From Thermohalobaculum sp050330995 (GTDB lineage Bacteria; Pseudomonadota; Alphaproteobacteria; Rhodobacterales; Rhodobacteraceae), in contig JBHJHI010000037.1 of NCBI GenBank assembly GCA_050330995.1, forward strand, positions 1-64,000: 64,000 nucleotides of DNA. The letters run 5' to 3'. The position numbers were made by a program, and so were the translations under genes. Of this stretch, positions 7,380 to 15,191 are shown one piece after another (position 1 is the stretch's first letter; the number at the start of each line of letters is the position of its first letter). Under the pieces are notes generated by a model. That model was given only the letters and a program-made list of their open reading frames with translations. It did not search any database and had not been told where the DNA came from.

Positions 7380-8609
7380 TCACCCCCACCCCCGATACCG
7401 CTTCAACCACCCGTGCACCCACCCCGCCACCGTCACGATCAGCAAAAGGCGCGCGACGTGGTGGGCAGTGACGAACACCACCGAGATGTCGAGCGAGAGC
7501 GCGACCAGCGACATCTCGCTGACCCCGCCCGGCGCGTAGGCGATCAGCACGGCCTCGGCGTCCGCGCCCGCGAAGGCGGCGAGCGCGAGAGAGGCGGCGA
7601 GGGCGAGCGAGAGCGCGGCGGCGAGCGCCAGCGAGGCCCAGCCGAGGGCCGTCAGCGCCGTGCGCCGCTCCATGCCGGCGAAGCGCACCCCGAGCGCCAT
7701 GCCGACCACGAGCTGCGTGAGCGCGATCACGCCGCCCGGCGGGTCGGCCTCGGTCAGCCCCGCGACGTGGATCGCGCCCGAGAGCAGGATCGGGCCGGTG
7801 ATGATCGCCGCCGGCAGCCCGAGCCGGCGCCCGCCCGTCGCGCCGAGCACCGCGGCCGCGAGCAGGAGCGCCCAGTCGGCGAGGCCCCCCGGCGCCGAGG
7901 CCCCCTCGCCGAGCGCGATCCCGGCGGCGCTGCCGACCGCCGTGCCCTCGTAGAGCGTCACCGCGAGCGGCACCGTCACGATGCAGAGCACGAGGCGGGA
8001 GAACTGCAACAGCGTCAGCATCGCCGGGTCGCCGCCCGAGCGCTCGCCCATCGCCACCGCCTCGACCAGCCCGCCCGGCATCGAGGCGAAGAAGGCGGTC
8101 GCGCGGTCGTAGCCGGCGAGGCGGCGGTAGACCAGGAACCCCGCGGCGTGCGCGAGCGGCAGGTAGAGCGCGAGCGCGGCGAGGGTGAGCCACCACCCGC
8201 TCGCCTCCGACAACAGCTCGGTGGTGAACTGCCCGCCGATCGCCACCCCGATCAGCGGCACGAAGGCGAAGCGGAGCGCGACGGGGAAGGCGGGCGGGCG
8301 GCCGAACGCGGTGACGCCGCCGAGCGCGACGCCCGCGACCGCGACCAGCGAGCCGAACATCCAGGGCAGCGGCGTGCCGAGCGCGTTGGCCGCGAGCGCG
8401 CCGGAGATCCCCGCGCCGAGGGTCAGCGCGAGCGCGGCCGGCGTCAGCCGCGTGCCGAGCACGCCGATCTCGCGGTCGAGAAGGCCCGCGCGGGAGGTCG
8501 TCTCGGGCGGATCGCAGGGCGTCTCGTCGTCCCGGCGGGGGACGTGCGGCGCCGGGGCGCCGCGGTCGGCCGGGCGCGAGCCGTTCGCGCCGTCGTGGGG
8601 ACTGGTCAT
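7380..8609 (-). CDS. AbrB-family integral membrane protein
   Basis: About 409 residues, dominated by hydrophobic segments from residue ~45 onward, consistent with about ten membrane spans in two similar halves. Family-like stretches are LALTLGAGISGALAANALGTPLPWMFGSL, GVAIGGQFTTELL, FFASMPGGLVEAVAMGE, and in the second half GPILLSGAIHVAG, GMALGVRF and AYAPGGVSEMSLVAL (the repeated PGG motif). This matches the AbrB/ammonia-monooxygenase-like membrane family (PF05145). Its members have no established transport substrate; the name does not imply DNA binding. The first ~35 residues are hydrophilic. It stands alone on the minus strand. Confidence 0.75.
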   Translation of the reverse strand: MTSPHDGANGSRPADRGAPAPHVPRRDDETPCDPPETTSRAGLLDREIGVLGTRLTPAALALTLGAGISGALAANALGTPLPWMFGSLVAVAGVALGGVTAFGRPPAFPVALRFAFVPLIGVAIGGQFTTELLSEASGWWLTLAALALYLPLAHAAGFLVYRRLAGYDRATAFFASMPGGLVEAVAMGERSGGDPAMLTLLQFSRLVLCIVTVPLAVTLYEGTAVGSAAGIALGEGASAPGGLADWALLLAAAVLGATGGRRLGLPAAIITGPILLSGAIHVAGLTEADPPGGVIALTQLVVGMALGVRFAGMERRTALTALGWASLALAAALSLALAASLALAAFAGADAEAVLIAYAPGGVSEMSLVALSLDISVVFVTAHHVARLLLIVTVAGWVHGWLKRYRGWG

Positions 8610-8899
8610 GGGGCGCGATCTAGAGCGTTTTCCGGACCGGGTGGAAGCGCGGTCGTGACCGGGACGAGGGGCCTTCGCACGGTGCCCGGCCCGTCGCTCC
8701 GGGCGGCGGACGGGGCCGTGCCCCGGGGACGGGCGATCCGATCGGCGTCGGCTCGATCGGCCCGTCCCCTCTCGCGACGGCCGGGCCTGCCCGCGACGGC
8801 CTGCCCGACACGCCGGGGCTCGCGGCTTCGTTCCGCCGGCTTCCCCGTCCCGCGTGGCCCGGCTAGCGTGGCCCGCGCAGGACGACGACGGGGGAGTGT

Positions 8900-9313
8900 T
8901 TGACCTACTGGCTGTTCAAGTCCGAGCCCGGCACCTGGAGCTGGGACGACCAGGTCGCGAAGGGCGCCGCGGGCGAGGAGTGGGACGGGGTGCGCAACGC
9001 GCAGGCGCGCAACAACATGGACCGGATGCGCGCGGGCGAGCGCGGCTTCTTCTACCACTCGGTGAACGAGAAGCGCATCGTCGGCGTGGTCGAGGTCTGC
9101 GCGGAGGCGCATCCCGATTCCACCGCCGACGACCCGAAGTGGCGCTGCGTCGACATCAGGGCGGTGGCGCCGATGCCGCGCCCGGTGAGCCTCGCCGAGA
9201 TCAAGGCCGAGCCGCGGCTGGAGGGCTTCGCGCTGGTCAAGCAGTCGCGCCTCTCGGTGGTGCCGGTCTCGGAGGACGAGTGGCGCGTGATCTGCGCGAT
9301 GGGGGGGCTGTGA
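8900..9313 (+). CDS. EVE-domain protein
   Basis: 137 residues from a TTG start (MTYWLFKSEPGTWSWDDQV). The motifs WLFKSEP, WDGVRNAQARNNM, GFFYHSVNEKRIVGVVEV and the ending SEDEWRVICAMGG identify an EVE domain of the PUA-like superfamily. These domains recognise modified bases in DNA or RNA; the exact ligand of this group is not settled. The start is TTG with GGGGAG upstream; the conserved YWLFKSEP supports it. It overlaps the next gene by one base (TGATG). Confidence 0.85.
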   Translation: MTYWLFKSEPGTWSWDDQVAKGAAGEEWDGVRNAQARNNMDRMRAGERGFFYHSVNEKRIVGVVEVCAEAHPDSTADDPKWRCVDIRAVAPMPRPVSLAEIKAEPRLEGFALVKQSRLSVVPVSEDEWRVICAMGGL

Positions 9314-9588
9314 TGGGTGACGCGCCGCGACGCATGAGGACGGGTGACGCGCCGCGACGCGCGATGGTGGACGACGCGCCGCGCTCGGCCTTCGCGCGCC
9401 TCGCGGGCGAGACGCCGCCGCGGATCGGCCACAACGGCGGGCCGCCGCTCGACCCCGGCCGTTCGTTTCGCGCCTACGCCTGGAAGCGCGCCCGCGCCGA
9501 ACTGGTGCCGCGGCTGCCGCTCGAAATCGTGCGCCGCCGCGTGCGGCGGGCGCGCGAGCTGGGGCTAGACTACCCGGCAAACGCCTAG
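9313..9588 (+). CDS. Small protein with GDAPRR repeats and IGHNGGPPLD motif
   Basis: 91 residues, translationally coupled to the EVE gene. The N-terminus repeats GDAPRR (MGDAPRR, TGDAPRR, DDAPRS), coded by a 15-base near-repeat. It then carries RIGHNGGPPLD, a motif seen in many small alphaproteobacterial proteins, followed by a basic helical end (AYAWKRARAELVPRLPLEIVRRRVRRARELGLDYP). The function is unknown. The basic end would suit nucleic-acid binding, which would fit its partner, but this is only inference. Confidence 0.6.
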   Translation: MGDAPRRMRTGDAPRRAMVDDAPRSAFARLAGETPPRIGHNGGPPLDPGRSFRAYAWKRARAELVPRLPLEIVRRRVRRARELGLDYPANA

Positions 9589-9612
9589 AACCTGATCGGC
9601 ACCGGGCGCGAC

Positions 9613-9963
9613 GTGATCGCCTACCTGTTCACCGCGCCCGCGCTGGTGCTGCGCGCGGCCGAGGGGGCCGACCCCGCGCGGCGCGCTAAGCTCGAAGCCC
9701 TCGCGGGCTGCGAGCGGCGGCTCCTCGGCGAGGCGGCCGCGGGCGGGCGCGCGGCCGGGGTGTTCGTCGCCGTGGCCCCGGCGCCGGCCGACGACGCCCG
9801 GTGGGGCGAGGCCGCGCGTGCGGTCGCCGCCGCCCTCGACGGCGGCCGCCGCCCGCCGCCCGACGCGGTGGTCATGGTCGGCGCGCGCGCCGAGGAGCGC
9901 GCCTGGGCCGAGGCGGGCAAGCTCGCCAAGTTCCTCTCGGCCGAGGTCTACTTCGCGGCCTGA
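9613..9963 (+). CDS. Hypothetical protein, 116 residues
   Basis: From GTG 9613, the protein is Ala-rich (VIAYLFTAPALVLRAAEGAD, VFVAVAPAPADDARWGEAARAV, DAVVMVGARAEERAWAEAGK, LAKFLSAEVYFAA). The alternating strand/helix pattern suggests a small alpha/beta fold. I recognise no family. No strong ribosome site is visible, and it lies 24 bases after the preceding gene in the same direction. Coding bias matches its neighbours, so it is probably real. Confidence 0.5.
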   Translation: MIAYLFTAPALVLRAAEGADPARRAKLEALAGCERRLLGEAAAGGRAAGVFVAVAPAPADDARWGEAARAVAAALDGGRRPPPDAVVMVGARAEERAWAEAGKLAKFLSAEVYFAA

Positions 9964-10043
9964 GCCTTCCCCCGTCCACCACCCGCGTCACGCGGGCGTC
10001 GCGCGGGCGCGCTAGCCTCGTTCGTGCGGCGAGGGAGGACGGC

Positions 10044-11072
10044 ATGGCGACGCTGACGATCGGCAACTGGAACGTCGAGTGGATGAACCGCTGGTTCGCC
10101 CCCGACCGCGCCGCGCCCGTCTGGAAGCGCGCGACCGCCGGTGTCACCGACCTCCAGGGCCTCGCCGCCCGCGTCGCCGGCGTGATCGAGGGCATGGGCG
10201 CCGACATCGTCACCCTCCAGGAGGGGCCGTCGCGCTTCGACGAGATGGCGCTGTTCGTGCGCGACCATCTGGGCGACGCTTGGGCGATCGCGGGGCCGGC
10301 GGGCAAGGGCCAGCAGAAGCTCTACGCGCTGATCGCCAAGGGCTCGGGGGTGGTCGCCGACCATCTGCTGATCGAGGCGCGCGACGGCTTCGACTTCGCC
10401 GACCCCTACGACGCCGACGTCGACGGCGACCTGAGGCTGGAGCCCTACACGCTGACCCGCCCGCCGCTGGTGCTCGACCTGACGCTCTCGGAGGGGCGCA
10501 CGATCGAGCTGATCTCGGTTCACGCCAAGTCGAAGTACGTCCACAACGGCGCGACCCTCTGGCGCGATCCCGATACCCGGCAGGACTTCGTCGAGATGGC
10601 GATCAAGGCGCGCCGACGGATCGCCTCCGAGGCGCTCAGGCTGCGCCAGTACCTGAACCGGCGGTTCGAGGCCGACCCCGACGCCCGGATCGTCGTCACC
10701 GGCGACTTCAACGACGGCCCCGGCCTCGACTACTTCGAGACCAATTACCTCGCGCAGAACGTCGCCGGGCTGATCGCCGGCAGCCCCTACCATCCGCAGG
10801 TAATGCTGCGCCACGCCTTCGTCGACGTGGTGAACAAGGAGGACAACTTTACCGCCGAGTTCTACGACTTCGTGGAGGAGGAGGAGCGCCGCCTGCTCCT
10901 CGACCACGTCTTCGTCTCGCCGGCGCTGTTCTGGAACGCCGAAGGTGCACGCGCGGTGACGGGGGCGGTGCTGCACGATCTCTGGCGGCGGTTCTCGGAC
11001 ACGAGCCTGCCCGGCGAGCGCGAGCGCCGCCCCTCCGATCATCGCCCGCAGGTGGCGGTGATCGATCTCTAG
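10044..11072 (+). CDS. Endonuclease/exonuclease/phosphatase-family protein
   Basis: 342 residues. It opens with TIGNWNVEWMNRWF (the N of NWNVEW), followed by DIVTLQEGPS (the catalytic Glu), ELISVHAKSKYV, IVVTGDFNDGPG (GDFN) and a terminal PSDHRPQVAVIDL (the SDH motif). These are the DNase I-like hydrolase motifs that bind Mg2+ and cleave phosphodiesters. The substrate cannot be told: nucleic acid, phospholipid or inositol phosphate are all possible. GAGGGAGG lies just before the ATG. No signal peptide, so cytoplasmic. Confidence 0.8.
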   Translation: MATLTIGNWNVEWMNRWFAPDRAAPVWKRATAGVTDLQGLAARVAGVIEGMGADIVTLQEGPSRFDEMALFVRDHLGDAWAIAGPAGKGQQKLYALIAKGSGVVADHLLIEARDGFDFADPYDADVDGDLRLEPYTLTRPPLVLDLTLSEGRTIELISVHAKSKYVHNGATLWRDPDTRQDFVEMAIKARRRIASEALRLRQYLNRRFEADPDARIVVTGDFNDGPGLDYFETNYLAQNVAGLIAGSPYHPQVMLRHAFVDVVNKEDNFTAEFYDFVEEEERRLLLDHVFVSPALFWNAEGARAVTGAVLHDLWRRFSDTSLPGERERRPSDHRPQVAVIDL

Positions 11073-11132
11073 AGCGCGATCCGACCGGAGCGGAACGGGG
11101 ATCGGGGAAACGCCGCGCCGGATCAGAACGCT

Positions 11133-11167
11133 GGAGCGCGACCCGACGGGATCGGGTCGCGTGCTCC
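11133..11167. terminator. Hairpin between convergent genes
   Basis: GCGACCCGA (11138-11146) pairs with TCGGGTCGC (11152-11160), flanked by GGAGC/GCTCC. It sits between the convergent ends of the EEP gene and ridA, so a two-way terminator role is plausible. There is no T-run. It resembles the hairpin at 12289-12330. Confidence 0.45.
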
Positions 11168-11219
11168 GGCTCTCCGTTCCGGCGCGCCCTCGCGACGCGC
11201 GATCGCGGGGACGAGCGCC

Positions 11220-11717
11220 CTAGGACCCGCGAACCTGCAGGATCGCCTCGATCTCGACCATGACGCCGAAGGGGAGCGCGGCCACGCCCACGGCCGAGCG
11301 GGCATGCACGCCCGCCTCCCCGAAGGCCTCGGCCATCAGCCGGCTCGCCGCGTTCACCACGATCGGCTGCTGGCCGAAGTCGGGCGCGCTCGCGACGAAG
11401 CCGACCAGCTTGACCACCCGCACCACGCGGTCGAGGTCGCCGGTCGCGGCCTTCGCCTGGGCGATCAGGTTCAGCGCGCACTGTCGCGCGGCGCGCTGCG
11501 CCTCGCCGACGCGCGTGCGCTCGTGCGGCGGGTCGGCATCGACGTGGTCGTCGGCCGAGAGCGCGCCCTTCGGCATCGGGTCGAGCCCCATGGGGATCTG
11601 GCCCGAGAGATGCAGGAGATCGCCCACCAGCACGTAAGGCACGTAGACGCCCGCGGGCGCGCTCGCCTCCGGCAGCGCGAGCCCCTGCTCCGACAGTCGC
11701 CGCTCGACCTCGCTCAT
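11220..11717 (-). CDS. ridA: RidA/YjgF-family protein
   Basis: 165 residues with LLHLSGQIP, AARQCALNLIAQAKAATGDLDRVVRVVKLVGFVASAPDF, the segment GEAGVHARSAVGVAALPFGVMVEIEAIL. This is the longer YjgF-like subgroup. RidA enzymes deaminate reactive enamine/imine intermediates; the Arg of HARSAVGV matches the catalytic arginine position, and MVEIEA carries the acidic residue. About 20 residues of N-terminal extension precede the core. It lies 40 bases downstream of the start of the glyoxalase-type gene, probably in one transcript. Confidence 0.8.
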   Translation of the reverse strand: MSEVERRLSEQGLALPEASAPAGVYVPYVLVGDLLHLSGQIPMGLDPMPKGALSADDHVDADPPHERTRVGEAQRAARQCALNLIAQAKAATGDLDRVVRVVKLVGFVASAPDFGQQPIVVNAASRLMAEAFGEAGVHARSAVGVAALPFGVMVEIEAILQVRGS

Positions 11718-11765
11718 CGCATCCTCCTCGGCCCGATCGTCCCAGCGTTAGGTGGGCGCGGGCCG

Positions 11766-12170
11766 TCAGTCGAGGCCCCAGATGCGCGGCTCGGCGAACT
11801 CCAGCGAGTTGCCGGCCGGGTCGCGGAAGTAGATCGAGCGCCCGCCCTGCGGCCACTCGACCACCGCCTCGATCGCGACGCCGGCCTCGGCGAGGCGGTG
11901 TTCCCAGGCGACCAGCTCCGCCGCCGTGGCCTTGAAGCAGGCGTGCCCCGGCCCCTCGGTGCCGTGCGGCGGCACCGGCAGCGCGCCCGCGGGGGGCGGC
12001 TCGCGCGTGGCGGCGGGGCGGAACAGCAGCAGCACCGTGCCGTCGAGGCGGAAGAAGACGTGCCGGCCCGGCGCCTCGGCGAAGCGCTCCAGCCCGAGCA
12101 CGGTCTCGTAGAACGCCGCCGTCGCATCGAGGTCGTCGGCGTAGAGCGCGGTCTCCAGGATACGGGGCAT
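11766..12170 (-). CDS. Glyoxalase/bleomycin-resistance-type (VOC) protein
   Basis: 134 residues with the paired beta-alpha-beta layout of the VOC superfamily: ILETALYADDLDATAAFYETVLGLE, then GPGHACFKATAAELVAWEHRL and the closing GGRSIYFRDPAGNSLEFAEPRIWGLD (metal-binding Glu in NSLEFAEP). VOC enzymes use a divalent metal for isomerase, dioxygenase or thiol-transfer chemistry; the substrate is not evident. The start is ATG 12170 with CAGGAGAA upstream. It is upstream of ridA on the same strand, a pairing compatible with detoxification. Confidence 0.8.
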   Translation of the reverse strand: MPRILETALYADDLDATAAFYETVLGLERFAEAPGRHVFFRLDGTVLLLFRPAATREPPPAGALPVPPHGTEGPGHACFKATAAELVAWEHRLAEAGVAIEAVVEWPQGGRSIYFRDPAGNSLEFAEPRIWGLD

Positions 12171-12227
12171 CGCGGTTCTCCTGACAGGCTCGTCCCAGGG
12201 GTGACGGATCGGCGCCGCGTCGGCTAC

Positions 12228-12274
12228 AGCGTTTTCCAGCCTAACCGAAAACGGTCGGGCATCGTGAAAACGCT
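12228..12274. repeat. Intergenic repeat AGCGTTTTC...GAAAACGCT
   Basis: AGCGTTTTC (12228-12236) is inverted at 12266-12274 (GAAAACGCT). The half-motif TAGAGCGTTTTCCGG recurs at about 8621. This motif is familiar from intergenic spacers of many Rhizobiales genomes; its role is not known. Confidence 0.5.
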
Positions 12275-12288
12275 CAGAAACAACAAGC

Positions 12289-12330
12289 TAGAGCACCAGA
12301 CCCGATCCGATCGGGTCGAACGGCGCTCTA
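12289..12330. repeat. Large intergenic hairpin
   Basis: GACCCGATC and GATCGGGTC (12299-12317) form a perfect 9-bp stem with a one-base loop, nested in TAGAGC (12289-12294) and GCTCTA (12325-12330). It lies between divergent genes, so it is not a simple terminator. It shares its core (GACCCGA/TCGGGTC) with 11133-11167. Confidence 0.5.
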
Positions 12331-12369
12331 GGGGCGGCGCCGCGTCCCCGCCGCCGGAGGCCCCCCGCG

Positions 12370-12975
12370 ATGAGCCCGCCAGACCGTCACGATCCGCCCC
12401 CCCGCGCCTGGCAGCGGATGCTCTCGGGGCGCCGGCTCGACCTGCTCGACCCCTCGCCGCTCGACGTCGAGATCGAGGATATCGCCCAGGGTCTCAGCCG
12501 AGTCGCGCGCTGGAACGGGCAGACCCGCGGCGCCCATGCCTTCAGCGTGGCCGCGCACAGCCTGCTCGTCGAGGCGCTGATGGCGCGGGCGAAGCCCTCG
12601 TCCACGCGGGCCGAGCGGCTCTGCGCGCTCCTGCACGACGCGCCGGAATACGTGGTCGGCGACATGATCTCGCCGTTCAAGGCCGCGCTCGGGCTCGACT
12701 ACCGCGCCTTCGAGGACCGCCTCGCCCGCGCGATCCGGCTGCGCTTCGGCCTGCCGGCCGAGATGCCCGAGGCGCTGGAGACGCGGATCAAGCGCGCCGA
12801 CCGGCTCTCGGCCTGGTTCGAGGCGACCCAACTCGCGGGCTTCGCGCCTTCGGAGGCCGCGCGGCTGTTCCCCCGACCGCGCGGGCGGTGGGCCGAGGCG
12901 GTGACGCTGGAGCCGGCGCCCGCCGACGTCGCGCGCGAGCGCTTCCTCGACCGCTTTCGCCGGCTCGCCGCGTGA
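12370..12975 (+). CDS. YfbR-like HD-domain hydrolase
   Basis: 201 residues. HAFSVAAHSLLVEAL, LCALLHDAPEYVVGDMISPFK and IKRADRLSAWFEATQL carry the metal-binding H...HD...D pattern of HD hydrolases, close to the YfbR 5'-nucleotidase type in which E-Y-V-x-G-D follows HD. Such enzymes release nucleosides from deoxynucleoside monophosphates. The first ~25 residues are extra. The start is ATG 12370; the upstream region is crowded with hairpin repeats. It is followed by leuB after a repeat-containing gap. Confidence 0.75.
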   Translation: MSPPDRHDPPPRAWQRMLSGRRLDLLDPSPLDVEIEDIAQGLSRVARWNGQTRGAHAFSVAAHSLLVEALMARAKPSSTRAERLCALLHDAPEYVVGDMISPFKAALGLDYRAFEDRLARAIRLRFGLPAEMPEALETRIKRADRLSAWFEATQLAGFAPSEAARLFPRPRGRWAEAVTLEPAPADVARERFLDRFRRLAA

Positions 12976-12986
12976 CGCACGGTCGT

Positions 12987-13047
12987 CCGCGCCGGGGCGA
13001 TTGCCCGCGCCGGGACGGTGACGCGCGGTTGCCCGCGCCGGGGCGAT
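12987..13047. repeat. Three near-identical 15-base repeats
   Basis: CCGCGCCGGGGCGAT occurs at 12987-13001 and 13033-13047, with a two-mismatch copy at 13005-13019. Spacing is irregular and there are only three units, so this is a small minisatellite in the leuB leader rather than a CRISPR array. Confidence 0.55.
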
Positions 13048-13102
13048 CGCGCACAACGCCGCTCGCGCCGAAGGCGCCCGCGAGACACGAAGGGAGGACG
13101 TC

Positions 13103-14218
13103 ATGGAGACGATGCGGCTCTTGATCCTGGCCGGCGACGGCATCGGCCCCGAGGTCATGGGCGAGGTCAGGCGCGTCGTCGACTGGCTCGGCGAGAACCG
13201 CGGGCTGCCCTTCGCGATCGAGGAGGACCTCGTCGGCGGCGCCGCCTACGACGCCCACGGCACGCCCTTGACCGATGCGACCATGGCCAAGGCGCAGGAG
13301 ACCGACGCGGTGCTGCTCGGCGCGGTCGGCGGGCCGAAGTACGACGGGCTGCCCTTCGCCGACAAGCCCGAGCGGGGGCTCCTCAGGCTGCGCAAGGAGA
13401 TGGACCTCTTCGCCAACCTGCGCCCGGCGCAGTGCTTCGACGCGCTCGCCGACTTCTCCTCGCTGAAGCGCGAGGTGATCGCCGGGCTCGACATCATGAT
13501 CGTGCGCGAACTCACCTCCGGGGTCTACTTCGGCGAGCCGCGCGGCATCATGGAGGACAACGAGGGCGGGCGGATCGGCGTCAACACGCACCGCTACACC
13601 ACCGACGAGATCCGCCGCGTCGCGCGCTCGGCCTTCGACCTCGCCCGCAAGCGCCACGGCCGGGTCTGCTCGATGGAGAAGTGCAACGTCATGGAGGCGG
13701 GCATCCTCTGGCGTGAGGAGGTGCAGTGGGTGCACGACCGCGAGTACCCGGACGTCCAGCTCACCCACATGCTCGCCGACGCCGGCGGCATGCAGCTCGT
13801 GCGCGCGCCGAAGCAGTTCGACGTGATCCTGACCGACAACCTGTTCGGCGACATGCTCTCGGACGTGGCCGCGATGCTGACGGGCTCCTTGGGCATGCTG
13901 CCCTCGGCCTCGCTCGGCGCGCCGCGCGCCAACGGGCGGCCGAAGGCGCTCTACGAGCCGGTGCACGGCTCGGCGCCGGACATCGCGGGCGAGGACAAGG
14001 CCAACCCGATCGCCTGCATCCTGAGCTTCGCGATGGCGCTGCGCTACTCCTTCGACCTCGGCGCGGAGGCCGATCTGGTCGAGCGCGCGGTCGAGGACGC
14101 GCTGGCCTCGGGGCTGCGCACCGGCGACCTCGCCGGCGGCGAGGGCGGGCGCGTGGTCGGCACGCGCGCGATGGGCGAGGCGATCGTCGAGGCGATGGCC
14201 GCGCGCGCGGCCGGCTGA
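13103..14218 (+). CDS. leuB: 3-isopropylmalate dehydrogenase
   Basis: 371 residues, the family's usual length. LLILAGDGIGPEVMGEV begins the NAD-binding isocitrate/isopropylmalate fold. GGPKYDGLPFADKPERGLLRLRKEMDLFANLRPAQ supplies the substrate-binding loop. The metal site is TDNLFGDMLSDVAAMLTGSLGMLPSASLG, and HGSAPDIAGEDKANPIACILSFAMALRYSF holds the NAD specificity region. It oxidatively decarboxylates 3-isopropylmalate in leucine synthesis, in the cytoplasm. GGGAGGA precedes the ATG. leuC and leuD are not in the window, so it is not in an operon with them. Confidence 0.95.
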   Translation: METMRLLILAGDGIGPEVMGEVRRVVDWLGENRGLPFAIEEDLVGGAAYDAHGTPLTDATMAKAQETDAVLLGAVGGPKYDGLPFADKPERGLLRLRKEMDLFANLRPAQCFDALADFSSLKREVIAGLDIMIVRELTSGVYFGEPRGIMEDNEGGRIGVNTHRYTTDEIRRVARSAFDLARKRHGRVCSMEKCNVMEAGILWREEVQWVHDREYPDVQLTHMLADAGGMQLVRAPKQFDVILTDNLFGDMLSDVAAMLTGSLGMLPSASLGAPRANGRPKALYEPVHGSAPDIAGEDKANPIACILSFAMALRYSFDLGAEADLVERAVEDALASGLRTGDLAGGEGGRVVGTRAMGEAIVEAMAARAAG

Positions 14219-14304
14219 GCGCCCGGGCGTCGGGCCGGCGCGCTGGACGTCGGGGTCGGGGCGGCTAGCTGCGCGCCCCGCGCTAACCGTGCGGAGAGCT
14301 TCCC

Positions 14305-14751
14305 ATGTCGCCCGTTCTCGCCCTGACGCTCGCCGCCCTGATCGGCGCCGTGGCCTCGGCCCAGCCCTTCGTCAACGCCGCGCTCGCCAAGAGCGTGCAG
14401 AGCCCGCTCGTGGCGGCGCTGATCTCGCTCTCGGTCTCGGCGACGCTCGCCGTATGCCTCGTGCTCGCTTTCGGCACCTCCGCCCTCGCCCGCGCGAGCC
14501 TCGCCTCGGTGCCCTGGTGGGGCTACCTCGGCGGCGTCATCGGCTTGATGTTCGTCGGCGGCGCCCTCCTGCTCGCGCCGGTGGCCGGGGCGCTCGCCTT
14601 CTTCGTCTGCCTCGTCGCCGGCCAGCTCGCGGGCGCGACCGCGATCGACCATTTCGGCCTGTTCGGCGCCGAGGTCCGCCCGGCCGATCCCGCGCGCCTC
14701 GCCGGGCTCGCGCTGGTGTTCGCCGGCGTGGTGCTGGTCCAGCGCGGCTGA
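14305..14751 (+). CDS. YdcZ-like (DUF606) membrane transporter
   Basis: 148 residues with about five hydrophobic spans. SPVLALTLAALIGAVASAQPFVNAALAK, then VPWWGYLGGVIGLMFVGGALLL and GQLAGATAIDHFGLFGAEVRP are DUF606 features (the WWGYLGG and DHFGLFG motifs). Members belong to the drug/metabolite transporter superfamily and are inner-membrane proteins of unproven substrate. It ends 13 bases before the convergent gene at 14765. Confidence 0.8.
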   Translation: MSPVLALTLAALIGAVASAQPFVNAALAKSVQSPLVAALISLSVSATLAVCLVLAFGTSALARASLASVPWWGYLGGVIGLMFVGGALLLAPVAGALAFFVCLVAGQLAGATAIDHFGLFGAEVRPADPARLAGLALVFAGVVLVQRG

Positions 14752-14764
14752 CGGCCCCCGGCGC

Positions 14765-15121
14765 TCAGGGATCGAGCGACAGCTCGACCGTCTCGCCGCC
14801 CCAGCCGTGCACGCTGTCGCGCGCCTCGACGGTGACGCGCGCGACGTCCTCGGGGACGGCGACGCCGCCGAGCGAGCGGGTGAAGGGCTGCTCGTCGACG
14901 TGGGGGTGGTGCAGCGTGCGCGTGCCGTAGACCGTGCCGTCGGGACCGACCACGCGGAAGGCGTCGGCGTAGTGCTCCCACCCCTCGTCGGCGTGGCGCA
15001 CCGTCGCCGTGACGCGCCAGGTGCCGCCCGCCTCGCGTCGCGCCTCGGCCGAGAGCACCGAGGCCTCGCCGGCCAGGGCGAGCGCGGGCAGGAGCAGCGG
15101 GACCAGGGCGACGGCGCGCAT
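14765..15121 (-). CDS. Secreted protein of unknown function
   Basis: 118 residues with a signal peptide (MRAVALVPLLLPALALAGEA). The mature part (TWRVTATVRHADEGWEHYADAF, VVGPDGTVYGTRTLHHPHVD, EQPFTRSLGGVAV, ARVTVEARDSVHGWGGETVELSL) looks like one beta-sandwich domain with several histidines (HYADAF, LHHPHVDEQPFTRSL). Similar small periplasmic proteins are common in alphaproteobacteria; no function is assigned. It lies upstream of no obvious partner; the arsJ gene ends 70 bases away on the same strand. Confidence 0.65.
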   Translation of the reverse strand: MRAVALVPLLLPALALAGEASVLSAEARREAGGTWRVTATVRHADEGWEHYADAFRVVGPDGTVYGTRTLHHPHVDEQPFTRSLGGVAVPEDVARVTVEARDSVHGWGGETVELSLDP

Positions 15122-15191
15122 CGGCGGGTTCCTCTCGGATCGGACGCCGCGCCAGCCTAAGCCGATGGGGCGCCGGTGCGAAGGGCCGGTC

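Noticed and set aside
12987..13047. CRISPR-like repeats before leuB
   Set aside because: Only three 15-base units with irregular short spacers and no cas genes.
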